Positions 29,088 to 41,866 are shown, counted from the first letter of the stretch. The stretch is 64,000 nucleotides of DNA from Nitrospirillum viridazoti CBAmc (GCF_000730165.1 NZ_CP022110.1:2239501-2303500); one strand, 5' to 3'. Program-made: numbers and translations. The notes: generated by a model not told the origin, from the letters alone.

Positions 29088-29546
29088 TCAGCCGTTCAGC
29101 GCGGCCTTGACCAGCGGACCGACGGCGGAGAAGTCCATCTGGCCGGTGTACTTGTCCTTCAGCGCGGCCATGACCTTGCCCATGTCCTTGATGCTGGCGG
29201 CGCCGGTGTCGGTCACGGCCTGGGCGATGGCGGCCTTGGTCTCATCATCGGTCAGCTGCTTGGGCAGGAAGGACATGATGACGGCGATCTCCGCCTCTTC
29301 CTGGGCGGCCAGCTCCTCACGGCCGCCCTGGCGGTAGAGGGCCACGGATTCGCGGCGCTGCTTCACCATGGTCTGCAGCATGCTGCCGATCTCGGCCTCG
29401 GGGATGCCGTCCATCTGGCCCTTGGGGCGCGCATCGATATCTCGCTTCTTCAGTTCCGCCATGATCATCCGGACGGCGGACAGCGTCTGCGTGTCCTTCG
29501 CCTTCATGGCGTCCTTCATGGCCTGGGTGAAACGCTCGCGCAGCAT
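29088..29546 (-). CDS. GatB/YqeY domain protein
   Basis: The 152-aa protein has the YqeY layout: LRERFTQAMKDAMKAKDTQTLSAVRMI at the N-terminus, LYRQGGREELAAQEEAEIAVI in the middle and AASIKDMGKVMAALK near the end. The family shares the tRNA-binding tail domain of GatB, and its exact function is unresolved. Its place before dnaG and rpoD is conserved in many alphaproteobacteria. Confidence 0.93.
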   Translation of the reverse strand: MLRERFTQAMKDAMKAKDTQTLSAVRMIMAELKKRDIDARPKGQMDGIPEAEIGSMLQTMVKQRRESVALYRQGGREELAAQEEAEIAVIMSFLPKQLTDDETKAAIAQAVTDTGAASIKDMGKVMAALKDKYTGQMDFSAVGPLVKAALNG

Positions 29547-29942
29547 GGGTCGGCTTCCTCAAGAGGCTTCATGGCAACCGGCAAGCCACCCGCCTGCCCC
29601 AGGTTTTGGGGGCGCACGCGGGATGGTAGCCAATCAATGGGGAAGGACGAACCTTACCCGCCCAACCCCTTGAGCGCCAGCGCCCAGATGACAGAGGCGC
29701 CCCCGCGCCCCGAGCATGGGGGCCATCGCTTGACCCGGCCGCCCGTGTTCTCTATGTGACAGAAGAATTTCCGACGACATTGGGGCGGCCCTCGCGGCAT
29801 GCCCGCGCTCCAGGGGGCGGCTCCCGCCCCGTGCTCAAGCGCGCGCCCACAAGGTCGAACCGGATGAGATGAGAGGGCACCTTCAAGGCCGGCAGCCGCG
29901 AACGCCGTCCGGGGAGTGCCCCGCAGCGAATGGAATGAAGCG
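29547..29942. other. Divergent control region between GatB/YqeY and carA
   Basis: No gene is seen. It must hold both divergent promoters. The carA side contains a 7-bp hairpin (29814-29830, GGGGCGG…CCGCCCC) and a long GC-rich leader, but no recognisable pyrimidine-responsive element. Confidence 0.5.
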
Positions 29943-31112
29943 ATGACCGCAGCCGCCCCCACCCACCCCCCGCAGCCTGAGGGCGCCACCGGCGTGCTGG
30001 TTCTGGCGGACGGCAGCATCCATTGGGGCAAGGGCATCGGCGCCGCCGGCCAGTCGGTGGGCGAGGTCTGCTTCAACACCTCCATGACCGGCTACCAGGA
30101 AATCCTGACCGACCCGTCCTACGCCGGCCAGATCATCACCTTCACCTTCCCGCACATCGGCAACGTCGGCACCAACGACGAGGACATCGAGACGGTGACC
30201 CCGGCGGCCCGGGGCCTGATCCTGCGCGTCGACATCACCGAGCCGTCGAACTGGCGCGCCACGCGCAACCTGGACGCCTGGCTGAAAAGCCACGGCCTGG
30301 TGGGCCTGGGCGGCCTGGACACCCGCGCCCTGACCCGCCGCATCCGCGACGGCGGCGCCCCCAACGGTGTCATCGCCCATTCCCCCGACGGCAAATTCGA
30401 CCTGGACGCCCTGCTGGCGCAGGCCAAGGCCTGGCCTGGGCTGGAGGGCATGGATCTGGCCAAGGACGTGACCTGCGGCCAGACCTTCACCTGGGATGAA
30501 AGCGCCTGGACCATCGCCGGCGGCTATGGCCGCCAGACCGACCCCAAACACCACGTGGTGGCCGTCGACTTCGGCGCCAAGCGCAACATCCTGCGCTGCC
30601 TGGCCAACGCCGGCTGCCGCGTGACGGTGGTGCCCGCCACCGCCACGGCCGAGGAAATCCTGGCGCACAAGCCCGATGGCGTCTTCCTGTCCAACGGCCC
30701 CGGCGACCCGGCGGCCACCGGCACCTATGCCGTGCCCATGATCCAGCAGATCGTGGCCAGCGGCCTGCCCCTGTTCGGCATCTGCCTGGGCCATCAGCTG
30801 CTGGCCCTGGCCCTGGGCGGCCAGACCACCAAGATGGAAAAGGGCCACCGCGGCGCCAACCACCCGGTGAAGGATCTGGCCACCGGCCGGGTTGAAATCA
30901 CCAGCCAGAACCACGGCTTCGTCGTGCTGCCCGAAAGCCTGCCGGACACGGTGGAGGTGACCCATGTGTCCCTGTTCGACGGCACCAACGAGGGCATCCG
31001 CCTGAAGGACAAGCCGGTGTTCTCCGTCCAGTATCACCCGGAGGCCAGCCCCGGCCCGGAGGACAGTCATTACCTGTTCGACCGGTTCATCGAGAACATT
31101 GCCGCCCGCTGA
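29943..31112 (+). CDS. carA: Carbamoyl-phosphate synthase small subunit
   Basis: The ATG at 29943 gives 389 aa that align with the usual CarA N-terminus ([18 protein letters not shown], then [14 protein letters not shown]); an upstream GTG at 29916 is less likely. The glutaminase triad is visible: nucleophile in [11 protein letters not shown] and His/Glu in YHPEASPGP. It supplies ammonia to CarB for arginine and pyrimidine synthesis. A strong terminator follows, so carB is not in the same short transcript. Confidence 0.96.
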   Translation: MTAAAPTHPPQPEGATGVLVLADGSIHWGKGIGAAGQSVGEVCFNTSMTGYQEILTDPSYAGQIITFTFPHIGNVGTNDEDIETVTPAARGLILRVDITEPSNWRATRNLDAWLKSHGLVGLGGLDTRALTRRIRDGGAPNGVIAHSPDGKFDLDALLAQAKAWPGLEGMDLAKDVTCGQTFTWDESAWTIAGGYGRQTDPKHHVVAVDFGAKRNILRCLANAGCRVTVVPATATAEEILAHKPDGVFLSNGPGDPAATGTYAVPMIQQIVASGLPLFGICLGHQLLALALGGQTTKMEKGHRGANHPVKDLATGRVEITSQNHGFVVLPESLPDTVEVTHVSLFDGTNEGIRLKDKPVFSVQYHPEASPGPEDSHYLFDRFIENIAAR

Positions 31113-31150
31113 CGCGGCAATATTGACCGAAGTATTGATGAACGTGCCCG

Positions 31151-31190
31151 GAGGGCCGGTGGAGAGCGCTTCACCGGCCCTCACCTTTTG
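31151..31190 (+). terminator. Intrinsic terminator of carA
   Basis: A perfect 11-bp stem (GAGGGCCGGTG with CACCGGCCCTC, 31151-31161 and 31172-31182) is followed by ACCTTTTG. Confidence 0.8.
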
Positions 31191-31263
31191 AGTATCGACA
31201 CCCTCTCGAAAAAATCTTGCGCCGCTGCTATAAAAAACATTCGCGGGCGGCATGAGGCCAATA

Positions 31264-31596
31264 ATGGGCGTGTTCGATTTCCTGAAAAAAGATGTGGTGG
31301 AAAAGGTGAAGGTGCCCGCGCTGGCTGCCAGCGTGGTCATCAATTCGAAGACCTATCCCATCAACAACATGGCGGCCAACAGCTTTACCGCCACGGGGGC
31401 CGCCGGCCTGGGCCAGGGGACGAGCTTCAAGATGAAGGTCGCCTTCAAGGACAGCAAAGAGAACGTCGCCTTCATCTGCGACGGCCAAGTGGCCGCCATT
31501 ATTGGCAAGGACGCCAAGATCAACTTCGTCAACCTGGACGAGGCGCGGCGCCTGAAGGTCGCGGGCTTCCTGACGCGCTACCTGCGTTCCCGCTGA
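31264..31596 (+). CDS. Small protein with PilZ-like layout, 110 aa
   Basis: The ATG at 31264 has GAGG upstream; an ATG 12 nt earlier is possible. After MGVFDFLKKDVVEKVKV it forms a beta-rich domain: VVINSKTYPINNMAANSF, GTSFKMKVAF, FICDGQVAAIIG, INFVNLDEARRLKVAGFLTRYL. Strand order and the final helix suggest a PilZ fold. The c-di-GMP residues (RxxxR and DxSxxG) are absent, so binding is doubtful. It lies between carA and carB with its own terminator-free downstream. Confidence 0.65.
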   Translation: MGVFDFLKKDVVEKVKVPALAASVVINSKTYPINNMAANSFTATGAAGLGQGTSFKMKVAFKDSKENVAFICDGQVAAIIGKDAKINFVNLDEARRLKVAGFLTRYLRSR

Positions 31597-31713
31597 TCAG
31601 GCTCCGGGATCGGACGAATATCAGTAAAATTTTAAATAATTCCCCTTAATAGCTTTTTCATCACTTGCGATGCTGACTCCCCAGCCGGGGCTGATCGATG
31701 ATATTCTCAAGTG

Positions 31714-32334
31714 ATGCGACTCTCTTCTGTCCTGCTTCCGGCGTTCCTGGCGATGGCCCTCCTGGCCGCGGTGCCGCTGCGCGCGCAGACCGCGCCGGCC
31801 ACGCCCACGCAGTGGATGGTGCGCCCCACCCCGCCGCATGACGGGCTGAAGCTGACGCAGCCCCAGCCGGACCATGTGGGCGCCGGACCCTACGATCCCA
31901 GTCCGCCGCCGGCTGTGGCCCTGCCCCTGCCGCCGCGCTATACCCAGCCGCGCATCGTCTATGCCTTCGCCGGCCCGGCGTTGCGCATGATGACGGTGTC
32001 GCGCGAGCTGTCGGACGCCTGCCGGCGCGGCCGCTTCATCCAGCGCGTCGACATGCTGTACCGCGCCTTCGGCCCCAAGGAGAGCCCGCTGGGCGTGGCC
32101 TACGGCACCTGGGCCATCAACCTGGTGGACCCCGACCGCAAGCGCGAAGCCGGCACGGTCTATTTCTTCGACAAGCAGGATACGGCCCGCTGCACCGTCT
32201 ACACCGCCCGGCAGGACGTGCTGCTGCCCTGGTACTACGGACCCGGCGGCGGCTACGGCAAGGACCCGGCCGTGCCGAATCCTGCCGCCAACGGCGTCAC
32301 CCCGGTCTCGGCCCCCGCGCCCCAGGCCCCCTAA
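31714..32334 (+). CDS. Secreted Pro-rich hypothetical protein, 206 aa
   Basis: The ATG at 31714 opens a signal peptide (MRLSSVLLPAFLAMALLAAVP ending near RAQ). A Pro/Thr-rich segment follows, then a compact domain with ELSDACRRGRFIQRVDML and YFFDKQDTARCTVYTAR; two cysteines could form a disulfide. The C-terminus is again Pro/Ala-rich. I do not recognise a family. Periplasmic or secreted location is inferred from the signal peptide. Confidence 0.7.
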   Translation: MRLSSVLLPAFLAMALLAAVPLRAQTAPATPTQWMVRPTPPHDGLKLTQPQPDHVGAGPYDPSPPPAVALPLPPRYTQPRIVYAFAGPALRMMTVSRELSDACRRGRFIQRVDMLYRAFGPKESPLGVAYGTWAINLVDPDRKREAGTVYFFDKQDTARCTVYTARQDVLLPWYYGPGGGYGKDPAVPNPAANGVTPVSAPAPQAP

Positions 32335-32457
32335 GCCCCTGGTTTCCCTGGGATCAAGCCCTGGTTTGACCCCGCGGGTTGCGGTAGGCGCACCCCCCCA
32401 CCCCATATGCAGCGCTTCCCCCCGGGGCGGGGGCCCTTTATATAAGCGGCTCAGCCG

Positions 32458-32499
32458 AACAATCCCCCGCGCCACCATTCCAGGGCGGGGGATTGTTTT
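32458..32499 (+). terminator. Strong hairpin with T-run in the carB leader
   Basis: A perfect 13-bp stem (AACAATCCCCCGC at 32458-32470 with GCGGGGGATTGTT at 32485-32497) with a 14-nt loop ends in a T-run. A TATAA-rich sequence lies immediately upstream (32438-32446). It either terminates the preceding gene or acts as an attenuator in a carB leader. Confidence 0.7.
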
Positions 32500-32580
32500 G
32501 TGTGGCCGGAGTCTGGAGCCCCCGTCGGGTTGGGCCGGACTGACCGGACGGTAGAATTCAAAAAATGGCGGCTGACCCTC

Positions 32581-35874
<3,294 letters not shown>

Positions 35875-36032
35875 CCTGCGGGTGATCGATCGACCAGGGG
35901 ATGACGGCCGACCGGCCGCCATCCCGGGATCAAGATCACCCTCGGGAGGGTTTCTCGTTGTCGCGATGCGGCCCCTCGGGGCTCGCCCCAGGGCAAGATC
36001 CCTGGGTTCTGAGTAACGGAATATCGAAGGCT

Positions 36033-36506
36033 ATGGAAAAAATCCCGATGACGTTTGCGGGTTACACCCGCCTCCAGGAAGAATTGAAGCATCTGAAGGT
36101 CACCGAGCGGCCGGCAGTGATCAAGGCCATCGCCGAGGCGCGCGAGCACGGCGACCTGTCGGAAAACGCGGAATACCATGCCGCGCGGGAGCGCCAGAGC
36201 TTCATCGAAGGCCGCGTCATGGAGCTGGAAGACAAGATCAGCCGGGCCGAGGTGATCGACGTCAGCAAGCTGACCGGCAACGCCGTGAAGTTCGGCGCCA
36301 CCATCCGTCTGGCGGATGAGGACACGGACGAGGAGTCCACCTACCAGATCGTGGGTGCCGACGAGAGCGACATCAAGAACGGCTTCCTGTCGATCACCAG
36401 CCCGCTGGCGCGCGCGCTGATCGGCAAGCATGTCGGCGACAATGTCGAGGTGACCACGCCCGGCGGCTCCAAGAGCTACGAGATCGTGGAGATCGCCTTC
36501 CGCTGA
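36033..36506 (+). CDS. greA: Transcription elongation factor GreA
   Basis: The ATG at 36033 yields the canonical 157-aa GreA: coiled-coil N-terminus with [33 protein letters not shown] (acidic tip DxxE) and a C-terminal FKBP-like domain ending [14 protein letters not shown]. It restarts backtracked RNA polymerase. It follows carB by 158 nt and ends at a strong terminator. Confidence 0.97.
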   Translation: MEKIPMTFAGYTRLQEELKHLKVTERPAVIKAIAEAREHGDLSENAEYHAARERQSFIEGRVMELEDKISRAEVIDVSKLTGNAVKFGATIRLADEDTDEESTYQIVGADESDIKNGFLSITSPLARALIGKHVGDNVEVTTPGGSKSYEIVEIAFR

Positions 36507-36529
36507 GGCGGTGGCCCCTCCCCGCGCTC

Positions 36530-36573
36530 ATAAGAAAAGCCCCCGCTGGACATCCGGCGGGGGCTTTTCTTAT
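36530..36573. terminator. Bidirectional terminator between greA and the Lrp-type gene
   Basis: A perfect 17-bp inverted repeat (36530-36546 and 36557-36573) with a 10-nt loop has A- and T-rich arms on both sides of a GCCCCCGC core, so it can serve both convergent genes. Confidence 0.92.
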
Positions 36574-36603
36574 GGCGATCCGTGAGGGAAGGCGGATGGA
36601 GAC

Positions 36604-37119
36604 TTATTCCTCGTCCTCATCGTCGTCCAGCACCTCGGGTCCCACATCGACATCGATGGGAACGCCGGGGGTATACTTGGACTGGCGGATGGCCAGGGCC
36701 GACTTCACGTGGCTGACGTTGGGGGCCGCGGTCAGCTTGGTCGTCAGGAAGCGCTGGTAGCTGTCCCAGTCCGCGGCCACGATCTTCAGCAGGAAGTCGG
36801 TTTCGCCGGCCAGCATGCTGCATTCCCGAACCTCGGGCCAGCTGTTGACCATGCCTTCGAACTTCTTCAGATCCGCTTCCGCCTGGGAAGACAGGCCCAC
36901 CTGCGCGAACACCGTGACGCCGAAGCCCAGGGCCTCGGGGTTGATGTCCGCATGGTAGCCCCGGATGAAGCCCGCCTCTTCCAGCGCGCGGACGCGCCGC
37001 AGACAGGGGGGCGCAGAGATGCCGGCCCGCCGGGCGAGTTCCACGTTGGTCATTCGGCCGTCCGCCTGCAAGTCGCGCAGGATACGCCGATCAATTCGGT
37101 CGAGTTTGACCCGCCGCAT
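36604..37119 (-). CDS. Lrp/AsnC family transcriptional regulator
   Basis: The 171-aa protein has an N-terminal helix-turn-helix (LDRIDRRILRDLQADGRMTN, LARRAGISAPPCLRRVRALE) and a C-terminal RAM effector domain (ECSMLAGETDFLLKIVAADW). The extreme C-terminus is an acidic tail (DDDEDEE) not usual in the family. It likely responds to an amino acid. No obvious target lies beside it; ELM1 is divergent. Confidence 0.95.
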   Translation of the reverse strand: MRRVKLDRIDRRILRDLQADGRMTNVELARRAGISAPPCLRRVRALEEAGFIRGYHADINPEALGFGVTVFAQVGLSSQAEADLKKFEGMVNSWPEVRECSMLAGETDFLLKIVAADWDSYQRFLTTKLTAAPNVSHVKSALAIRQSKYTPGVPIDVDVGPEVLDDDEDEE

Positions 37120-37251
37120 GGTATTGTCTTGTGCTCCCGGGAGGGGTGGGGTTGAAAGGATATTACATAGATTGCCCGCCGCCCCCAGGCAAGAAAGATT
37201 GTTGCGCGCGAAACGGTCCCATCCTTTGGTGATGCGCGCTACACTGGCGCC

Positions 37252-38277
37252 ATGAACGCCCAGAGCCCCCTGGCGGCCTCCGCCATCCCCCCAGCCCCGC
37301 AGCCCCCAACCCCGCCCACCTGCTGGGTTTTATCCGATGGCAAGGCCGGCATGGAAAACCAGTGCCTGGGCCTGGCGGAGGCCGTGGGCGCGACCCCGGT
37401 GGTCAAGCGCATCCGCCTTAAGACGCCCTGGCGCCAGCTCAGCCCCTACCTGCCGCTGAGCCTCGACCACGGCCTCACCCCCGACTCCGACACCCTGGCG
37501 CCGCCCTGGCCGGATTTGCTAATCACCTCCGGCCGGCAGGCGGTGGGCGCCGCCCTGGCCATTCGCCGGCGAAGCGCCGGTCGGCAAAACGGGGGCCACA
37601 CCTTCTGTGTCCACATCCAGAACCCGGGCGTGCCCTTCGGCTGGCTGGACCTTGTGGTCATGCCGGCCCATGACCGCAAGGCCGGGCCCAACGTGATGGA
37701 GAGCCTGGGCGCCCTGCACCGGGTGACGGCGGCCCGCCTTGCGGCCGAGGCGGCCAAGTTCGCGCCCCTGCTGGATCACCTGCCCCGCCCGCGCGTGGCC
37801 GTGCTGGTGGGTGGCTCCAACGGTGTCTACCAGCTGACGCCGGCCGTGACCGCGCAGTTGGCCGACCGGTTGGCCGTGTTGGCCCGCCAGGGCATGGGGC
37901 TGATGGTCACGCCCTCGCGCCGCACGGGAGCTGAAAACGAAGCGGTGCTGCGCCGGCACCTGCAAGGGTTGCCGGCCGTGGTCTGGGACGGTGCCGGCGC
38001 CAACCCCTATTTCGGCTATCTGGGCCTGGCCGACGCCGTGCTGTGCACCGGCGACAGCGTGTCCATGGTGTCGGAGGCGGCCAGCACCGGCAAACCCGTC
38101 TATGTCATCGCCCTGGAAGGCAAGTCGGCCAAGTTCGACCGATTCCACCAGCTGATGGTGGAGCGCGGCGTCACCCGCCCCTTCACCGGTGCGGTGGAAA
38201 ACTGGACACCCACGCCCCTGGACGACACACCGCGCGTGGCGGCCGAGGTGCTGCGGCGCATGGCCGCCCGGCGCTGA
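37252..38277 (+). CDS. ELM1-family protein (mitochondrial fission protein homologue)
   Basis: The 341-aa protein opens CWVLSDGKAGMENQCLGLAEAVG and has LLITSGRQAVGAALAIRRR, VAVLVGGSNGVYQLT and CTGDSVSMVSEAASTGKPVY, the pattern of the ELM1 family. In plants ELM1 recruits dynamin. Bacterial members have a glycosyltransferase-like two-domain fold and unknown substrates. An envelope-sugar role is often suspected but not proved. It leads a plus-strand group with an oxygenase and a large unknown protein. Confidence 0.9.
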   Translation: MNAQSPLAASAIPPAPQPPTPPTCWVLSDGKAGMENQCLGLAEAVGATPVVKRIRLKTPWRQLSPYLPLSLDHGLTPDSDTLAPPWPDLLITSGRQAVGAALAIRRRSAGRQNGGHTFCVHIQNPGVPFGWLDLVVMPAHDRKAGPNVMESLGALHRVTAARLAAEAAKFAPLLDHLPRPRVAVLVGGSNGVYQLTPAVTAQLADRLAVLARQGMGLMVTPSRRTGAENEAVLRRHLQGLPAVVWDGAGANPYFGYLGLADAVLCTGDSVSMVSEAASTGKPVYVIALEGKSAKFDRFHQLMVERGVTRPFTGAVENWTPTPLDDTPRVAAEVLRRMAARR

Positions 38278-38487
38278 CGCCCCGACGGGGCGCAGGGACG
38301 CGGCCTGTGTTATGGTGGGCCCATCCGTTGCTGGGGTGGGCCAATCGCATGGGCCCAGCATTGACCCCGATGCGCCGCCGCCCCATCTGGGGTGAGGTAT
38401 TTGCGAGCCAATCTCATCAAGAACGATTCTAAAGTATGGTCTAACCCCGGCGCCCCATGAGGCGCCAGCCTTAGAAGAAGCAGGACC

Positions 38488-39201
38488 ATGATCGGCACCT
38501 CCGCCACCTCCTCCCCCGCGTCTGGCTCCCCCGCGTCTGGCGCCCAAGCTTCTGGTAAGACTGTGGCGACGGACCCAGGCCACAACATTGACCTGGACGC
38601 CTTTCGCGCCACCCCGCTGTCCCATGACCCGTTCGCCCACCTGATCATCCCCGGCTTCGTGCGGGCGGAGGTGCGCGAGGCCATCCACCGCGATTTTCCC
38701 GAGATCGAGCAGGCCGGCAGCTTCCCCTCGCGGGAACTGAGCTTCGGCCCGGCCTTCGCGGCGCTGCTGGAGGAAATCCAGGGCCCGGCCATGACGGCGG
38801 CGTTCGAGGAGAAGTTCGGCATCGACCTGACCGACCATCCCACGATGGTGACAGTGCGCGGCCGGGCCAAGGCCCAGGACGGCCAGATCCACGTCGACAG
38901 CAAGAGCAAGATCATCACCGTCCTGCTCTACATGAACCCGTCCTGGGAAACGTCGGACGGACGCCTGCGCCTGCTGCGCGGGCCGGAAAGCCTGGACAAC
39001 GCGGTGACCGAGATTCCCCCGGCCGAGGGCACCCTGCTGGCCTTCCTGAATGGCCCCACCGCCTGGCACGGCCACACCAGCTTCGTCGGCCCGCGCCGCG
39101 TCATCCAGTTGAACTGGGTGCAGGACGACGGCGTGGTGAAGCGGGAACAATTCCGCCACGCCCTGTCGGCCAAGATGAAGCGCCTGAACCCCTTCCGCTG
39201 A
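38488..39201 (+). CDS. 2OG-Fe(II) oxygenase
   Basis: The 237-aa protein carries the iron triad in the expected order: H135 and D137 in GQIHVDSKSK and a distal histidine (H194 or H196) in TAWHGHTSF, followed by GPRRVIQLNW that supplies the 2-oxoglutarate arginine. The fold matches prolyl-hydroxylase-like oxygenases. Its N-terminus is Ser/Ala/Gly low complexity with an SPASG direct repeat. The substrate is unknown; position between ELM1 and the large unknown protein hints at a shared pathway. Confidence 0.88.
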   Translation: MIGTSATSSPASGSPASGAQASGKTVATDPGHNIDLDAFRATPLSHDPFAHLIIPGFVRAEVREAIHRDFPEIEQAGSFPSRELSFGPAFAALLEEIQGPAMTAAFEEKFGIDLTDHPTMVTVRGRAKAQDGQIHVDSKSKIITVLLYMNPSWETSDGRLRLLRGPESLDNAVTEIPPAEGTLLAFLNGPTAWHGHTSFVGPRRVIQLNWVQDDGVVKREQFRHALSAKMKRLNPFR

Positions 39202-39297
39202 ATCTGTGAAAACGGCGCGTCTGCCCGTATAACGCCCTGATGTGTCACCGCCGGCCTGCTTGAGGGCCGGCGGTCCCCTCGTCATTTGGACCCGTCC

Positions 39298-41241
39298 ATG
39301 CCCCTCAAGATCGAAACCTTCAGCAACGTCACCGGCGGCAGCAGCTACTTCAAGGCTATCGGCCACCCGCTGGCGGCGGAACCGGCAAAGGCGCTGCTGG
39401 CCGATCTGCGGGCGGCGGGCCGGGTCGCCGTCTACGACCCGCTGAACATGCTGGAGCCGTTCGACGAGATCCACCACCTCACCGGCCCCGGGGGATCGGT
39501 GGACGTGGCGGCGGTCTACGCCCAGAACGTGGACAAGATCGGCCAGACGCTGCTGGGTCACCCGGCGCAGCCGGTGACGGCCCTGGCGGGCACAGCCGTG
39601 GACGCCGTGTTCGTGGCGGCCTTCGACGCCGACCGGCTGGTGGCCCACATCCGGCACCTGATCCCTGCCGGCGCCAAGGTCTACTCCCTGGACCCGCTGA
39701 AGCTGCCAGCCGACCTGTTGACCGACCGCCGCACCTATCTGGCGCCCCTGAACTTCGCCACCAACTACGCCTTCTTCCGCGATGGCGCCGGCCACCACAC
39801 CCGGGTGGTCACGGCCAACTACTGGTCCAGCTACGGCGCCGCCGAGCCCTATCTGTGGCTCTGCCTGTTCGATGAGGACGGCCAGGTGCTGGCGCGCTGG
39901 ACGCAGGAACTGCCGGGGGCCGACGGCACCGTGGTCATCGACAGCGCCGCCGTGCGCAAGGAATTCGACCTGCCGGAATTCACCGGCCAGCTGTTCATCC
40001 ATGTGGTGGGGGCCGCCGGCCACGATGTGGTGAAGTACGCGCTGGATACCTATGGCGACGCCGCCGACACCCTGTCCTGCACCCATGACGCCAACGCCTG
40101 GCCGTCGGACTTCTACGCCGGCCTGCCCGCCCCACGCGCGGATGAGCGCGTGATCCTGTGGGTGCAGAACAGCCATCCCTGCCCCATCCCCGCCGGCGCC
40201 GTGGCCCTGAACCTGATGGGCCACGAAACGGCGGTGGAACTGGACCGCGAGATCGGGCCTTACGCCACCTACGCCCTGGACGTGGCCAGCCTGCTGCCCG
40301 ACGCCCACTGGCCGCAGCAGGTGGAAATCCGCGCCGGCAAGCATTTCGTCCGCCCGCGCTATGAGGTCATCCGCACCGATGCCGCCGGTGTGGCGCGCCA
40401 CCGCATCGCCCACCCGAACGTGGAGCGCATGGACCTAAAGCCGGACCCCAAGCTGGCCACCCTGACCAACCTGATGGGCAAGGGCTTCATCCTGCCCGCC
40501 CCCATCTTCCCGGCCGGCCGCTTCCGCACCATCGCCTTGCCCACCCCCATGGGCACCACGCAAGCGCACCTGCCGCTGACCGCCATCGTCTATGACGCCG
40601 ACGGCACCGAGGTGGCGCGCCGCGACCTGGGCCGCCTGCCCCGCGACCATGAGACGGTGTTCGAAGCGGCCGACATCCTGGACGGCAAGAGCCTGCCCTC
40701 CGGCTATGGCCATCTGGAGCTGATCTACGACTTCGCCGCCGGCGAGAACGACGCCGACGGCTGGCTGCACGCCCTGTTCCGCTATGAGGACGGGGTCAGC
40801 GGCCACGCGGCGGAGACCAGCTTCGGCGCCCACATGTTCAATACGGTGCTGACTTATAAGAACGAGCCGCAGTCTTATTCCGGCCGGGCGCCGGGCCTGT
40901 CCACCCGCCTGTTCCTGCGCACCGGCATGGCGGCCGACGTGGACACGCTGTGCCACCTGATCTACCCGGCCAGCACGCCGTGGAACGCGCGCTCCAACAC
41001 CGCGCTGGTCCTGATGACCAAGGATGGGGAGGAGGTCGCCCGCCGCATGGTGAGCATCGCCTGCTCCGGCAGCTTCCACTTCCGCGTGGGCCAGACCTTC
41101 ACGAGCAGCGAGGTCAAGGACGCGGGCCGCGACGCCTACGTCCTGATCCGCGACACCACCTGCCGCCTGTTCGGCTATCACGGCTTGATCCGCGACGGCG
41201 CGAATGGGGCCTTCGCGCTGGATCACATGTTTGGGTTTTGA
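39298..41241 (+). CDS. Conserved hypothetical protein, about 647 aa
   Basis: I do not recognise this protein. The ATG at 39298 (MPLKIETFSNVTGG) is preferred to a TTG at 39286. There is no signal peptide or membrane helix. The first 150 residues look like a Rossmann-type domain (SVDVAAVYAQNVDKIGQTLL, VFVAAFDADRLVAHIRHL). The rest seems beta-rich, with repeated strands such as HLPLTAIVYDADGTEVARRD and HLELIYDFAAGENDADGW. Composition matches its neighbours. Context is an ELM1 protein and an oxygenase 100 nt upstream. Confidence 0.78.
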   Translation: MPLKIETFSNVTGGSSYFKAIGHPLAAEPAKALLADLRAAGRVAVYDPLNMLEPFDEIHHLTGPGGSVDVAAVYAQNVDKIGQTLLGHPAQPVTALAGTAVDAVFVAAFDADRLVAHIRHLIPAGAKVYSLDPLKLPADLLTDRRTYLAPLNFATNYAFFRDGAGHHTRVVTANYWSSYGAAEPYLWLCLFDEDGQVLARWTQELPGADGTVVIDSAAVRKEFDLPEFTGQLFIHVVGAAGHDVVKYALDTYGDAADTLSCTHDANAWPSDFYAGLPAPRADERVILWVQNSHPCPIPAGAVALNLMGHETAVELDREIGPYATYALDVASLLPDAHWPQQVEIRAGKHFVRPRYEVIRTDAAGVARHRIAHPNVERMDLKPDPKLATLTNLMGKGFILPAPIFPAGRFRTIALPTPMGTTQAHLPLTAIVYDADGTEVARRDLGRLPRDHETVFEAADILDGKSLPSGYGHLELIYDFAAGENDADGWLHALFRYEDGVSGHAAETSFGAHMFNTVLTYKNEPQSYSGRAPGLSTRLFLRTGMAADVDTLCHLIYPASTPWNARSNTALVLMTKDGEEVARRMVSIACSGSFHFRVGQTFTSSEVKDAGRDAYVLIRDTTCRLFGYHGLIRDGANGAFALDHMFGF

Positions 41242-41348
41242 GGATGGGGCTACCGATGCGAGCAAGCCGCACGGTTGCGACCTGCTTCGGCTTGGGTGTC
41301 TAATACCCCATCCGCTTCGCTTCTGCCCACCGCTGGGAGCATTTGGAC

Positions 41349-41558
41349 ATGGCCACGATCGACTATAGCCACATGACGCCCGCCGAAAAGCTCGCCCTCA
41401 TTGGGGAGATTTGGGAGAGCATCGAAGCCGACGCGATCCCCCTGACGGAGGCGCAGGCCGCCGAAATCAGACGGCGCCTTGAAACACTGGATGACGATAT
41501 CCGGCACGGCATGGATGCTGACGCCCTGGAGGCGGAGCTTGACCGTCGCTTCCCGTAA
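41349..41558 (+). CDS. Addiction-module antitoxin component
   Basis: The ATG at 41349 has GGGAG upstream. The 69-aa protein MATIDYSHMTPAEKLALIGE, with WESIEADAIPLTEAQAAEI and LDRRFP at the end, fits the short helical antitoxin family that precedes ParE-like toxins. Its stop overlaps the toxin ATG by one base (TAATG). It should neutralise the partner and may repress the operon. Confidence 0.9.
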   Translation: MATIDYSHMTPAEKLALIGEIWESIEADAIPLTEAQAAEIRRRLETLDDDIRHGMDADALEAELDRRFP

Positions 41559-41848
41559 TGCGGGTGATCCTCACGCCGCAGGCGCAGGCTGAATATATCG
41601 AAGCGATTGAATGGTATCGGCAACAGGCGCCCGGTCTCGATAAGCGCCTGCGGGCGGCCTTTGCCGACACGCGGAAACGGATCGCCGCTGGCCCCTTGCG
41701 CTTCCCGTCCACGATTGGCGGCACCCGCCGGGCCCGGCTTCGAGACTTTCCATACCTCGTCATCTACCGGCTCGCAGGCGACACCATACAGGTGGTCGCC
41801 TTTTTCCACACAAGCCGCCGCCCACGCCAATGGCAGCGCCGGATGTGA
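41558..41848 (+). CDS. RelE/ParE-family toxin
   Basis: The 96-aa protein has the complete ParE layout: ILTPQAQAEYIEAIEWYRQQ, a helical middle, RRARLRDFPYLVIYRL and IQVVAFFHTSRRPRQW. ParE toxins poison gyrase and RelE toxins cut mRNA; the target here is not decidable. It is coupled to the antitoxin by the one-base overlap and looks intact. Confidence 0.92.
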   Translation: MRVILTPQAQAEYIEAIEWYRQQAPGLDKRLRAAFADTRKRIAAGPLRFPSTIGGTRRARLRDFPYLVIYRLAGDTIQVVAFFHTSRRPRQWQRRM

Positions 41849-41866
41849 TGAGAAGAGCACGTCAAC

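Noticed and set aside
27448-29337. 629-aa plus-strand open frame
   Set aside because: Antisense to dnaG.
37519-40413. 964-aa minus-strand open frame
   Set aside because: Shadow of ELM1, the oxygenase and the unknown gene, with the composition typical of antisense GC-rich frames.
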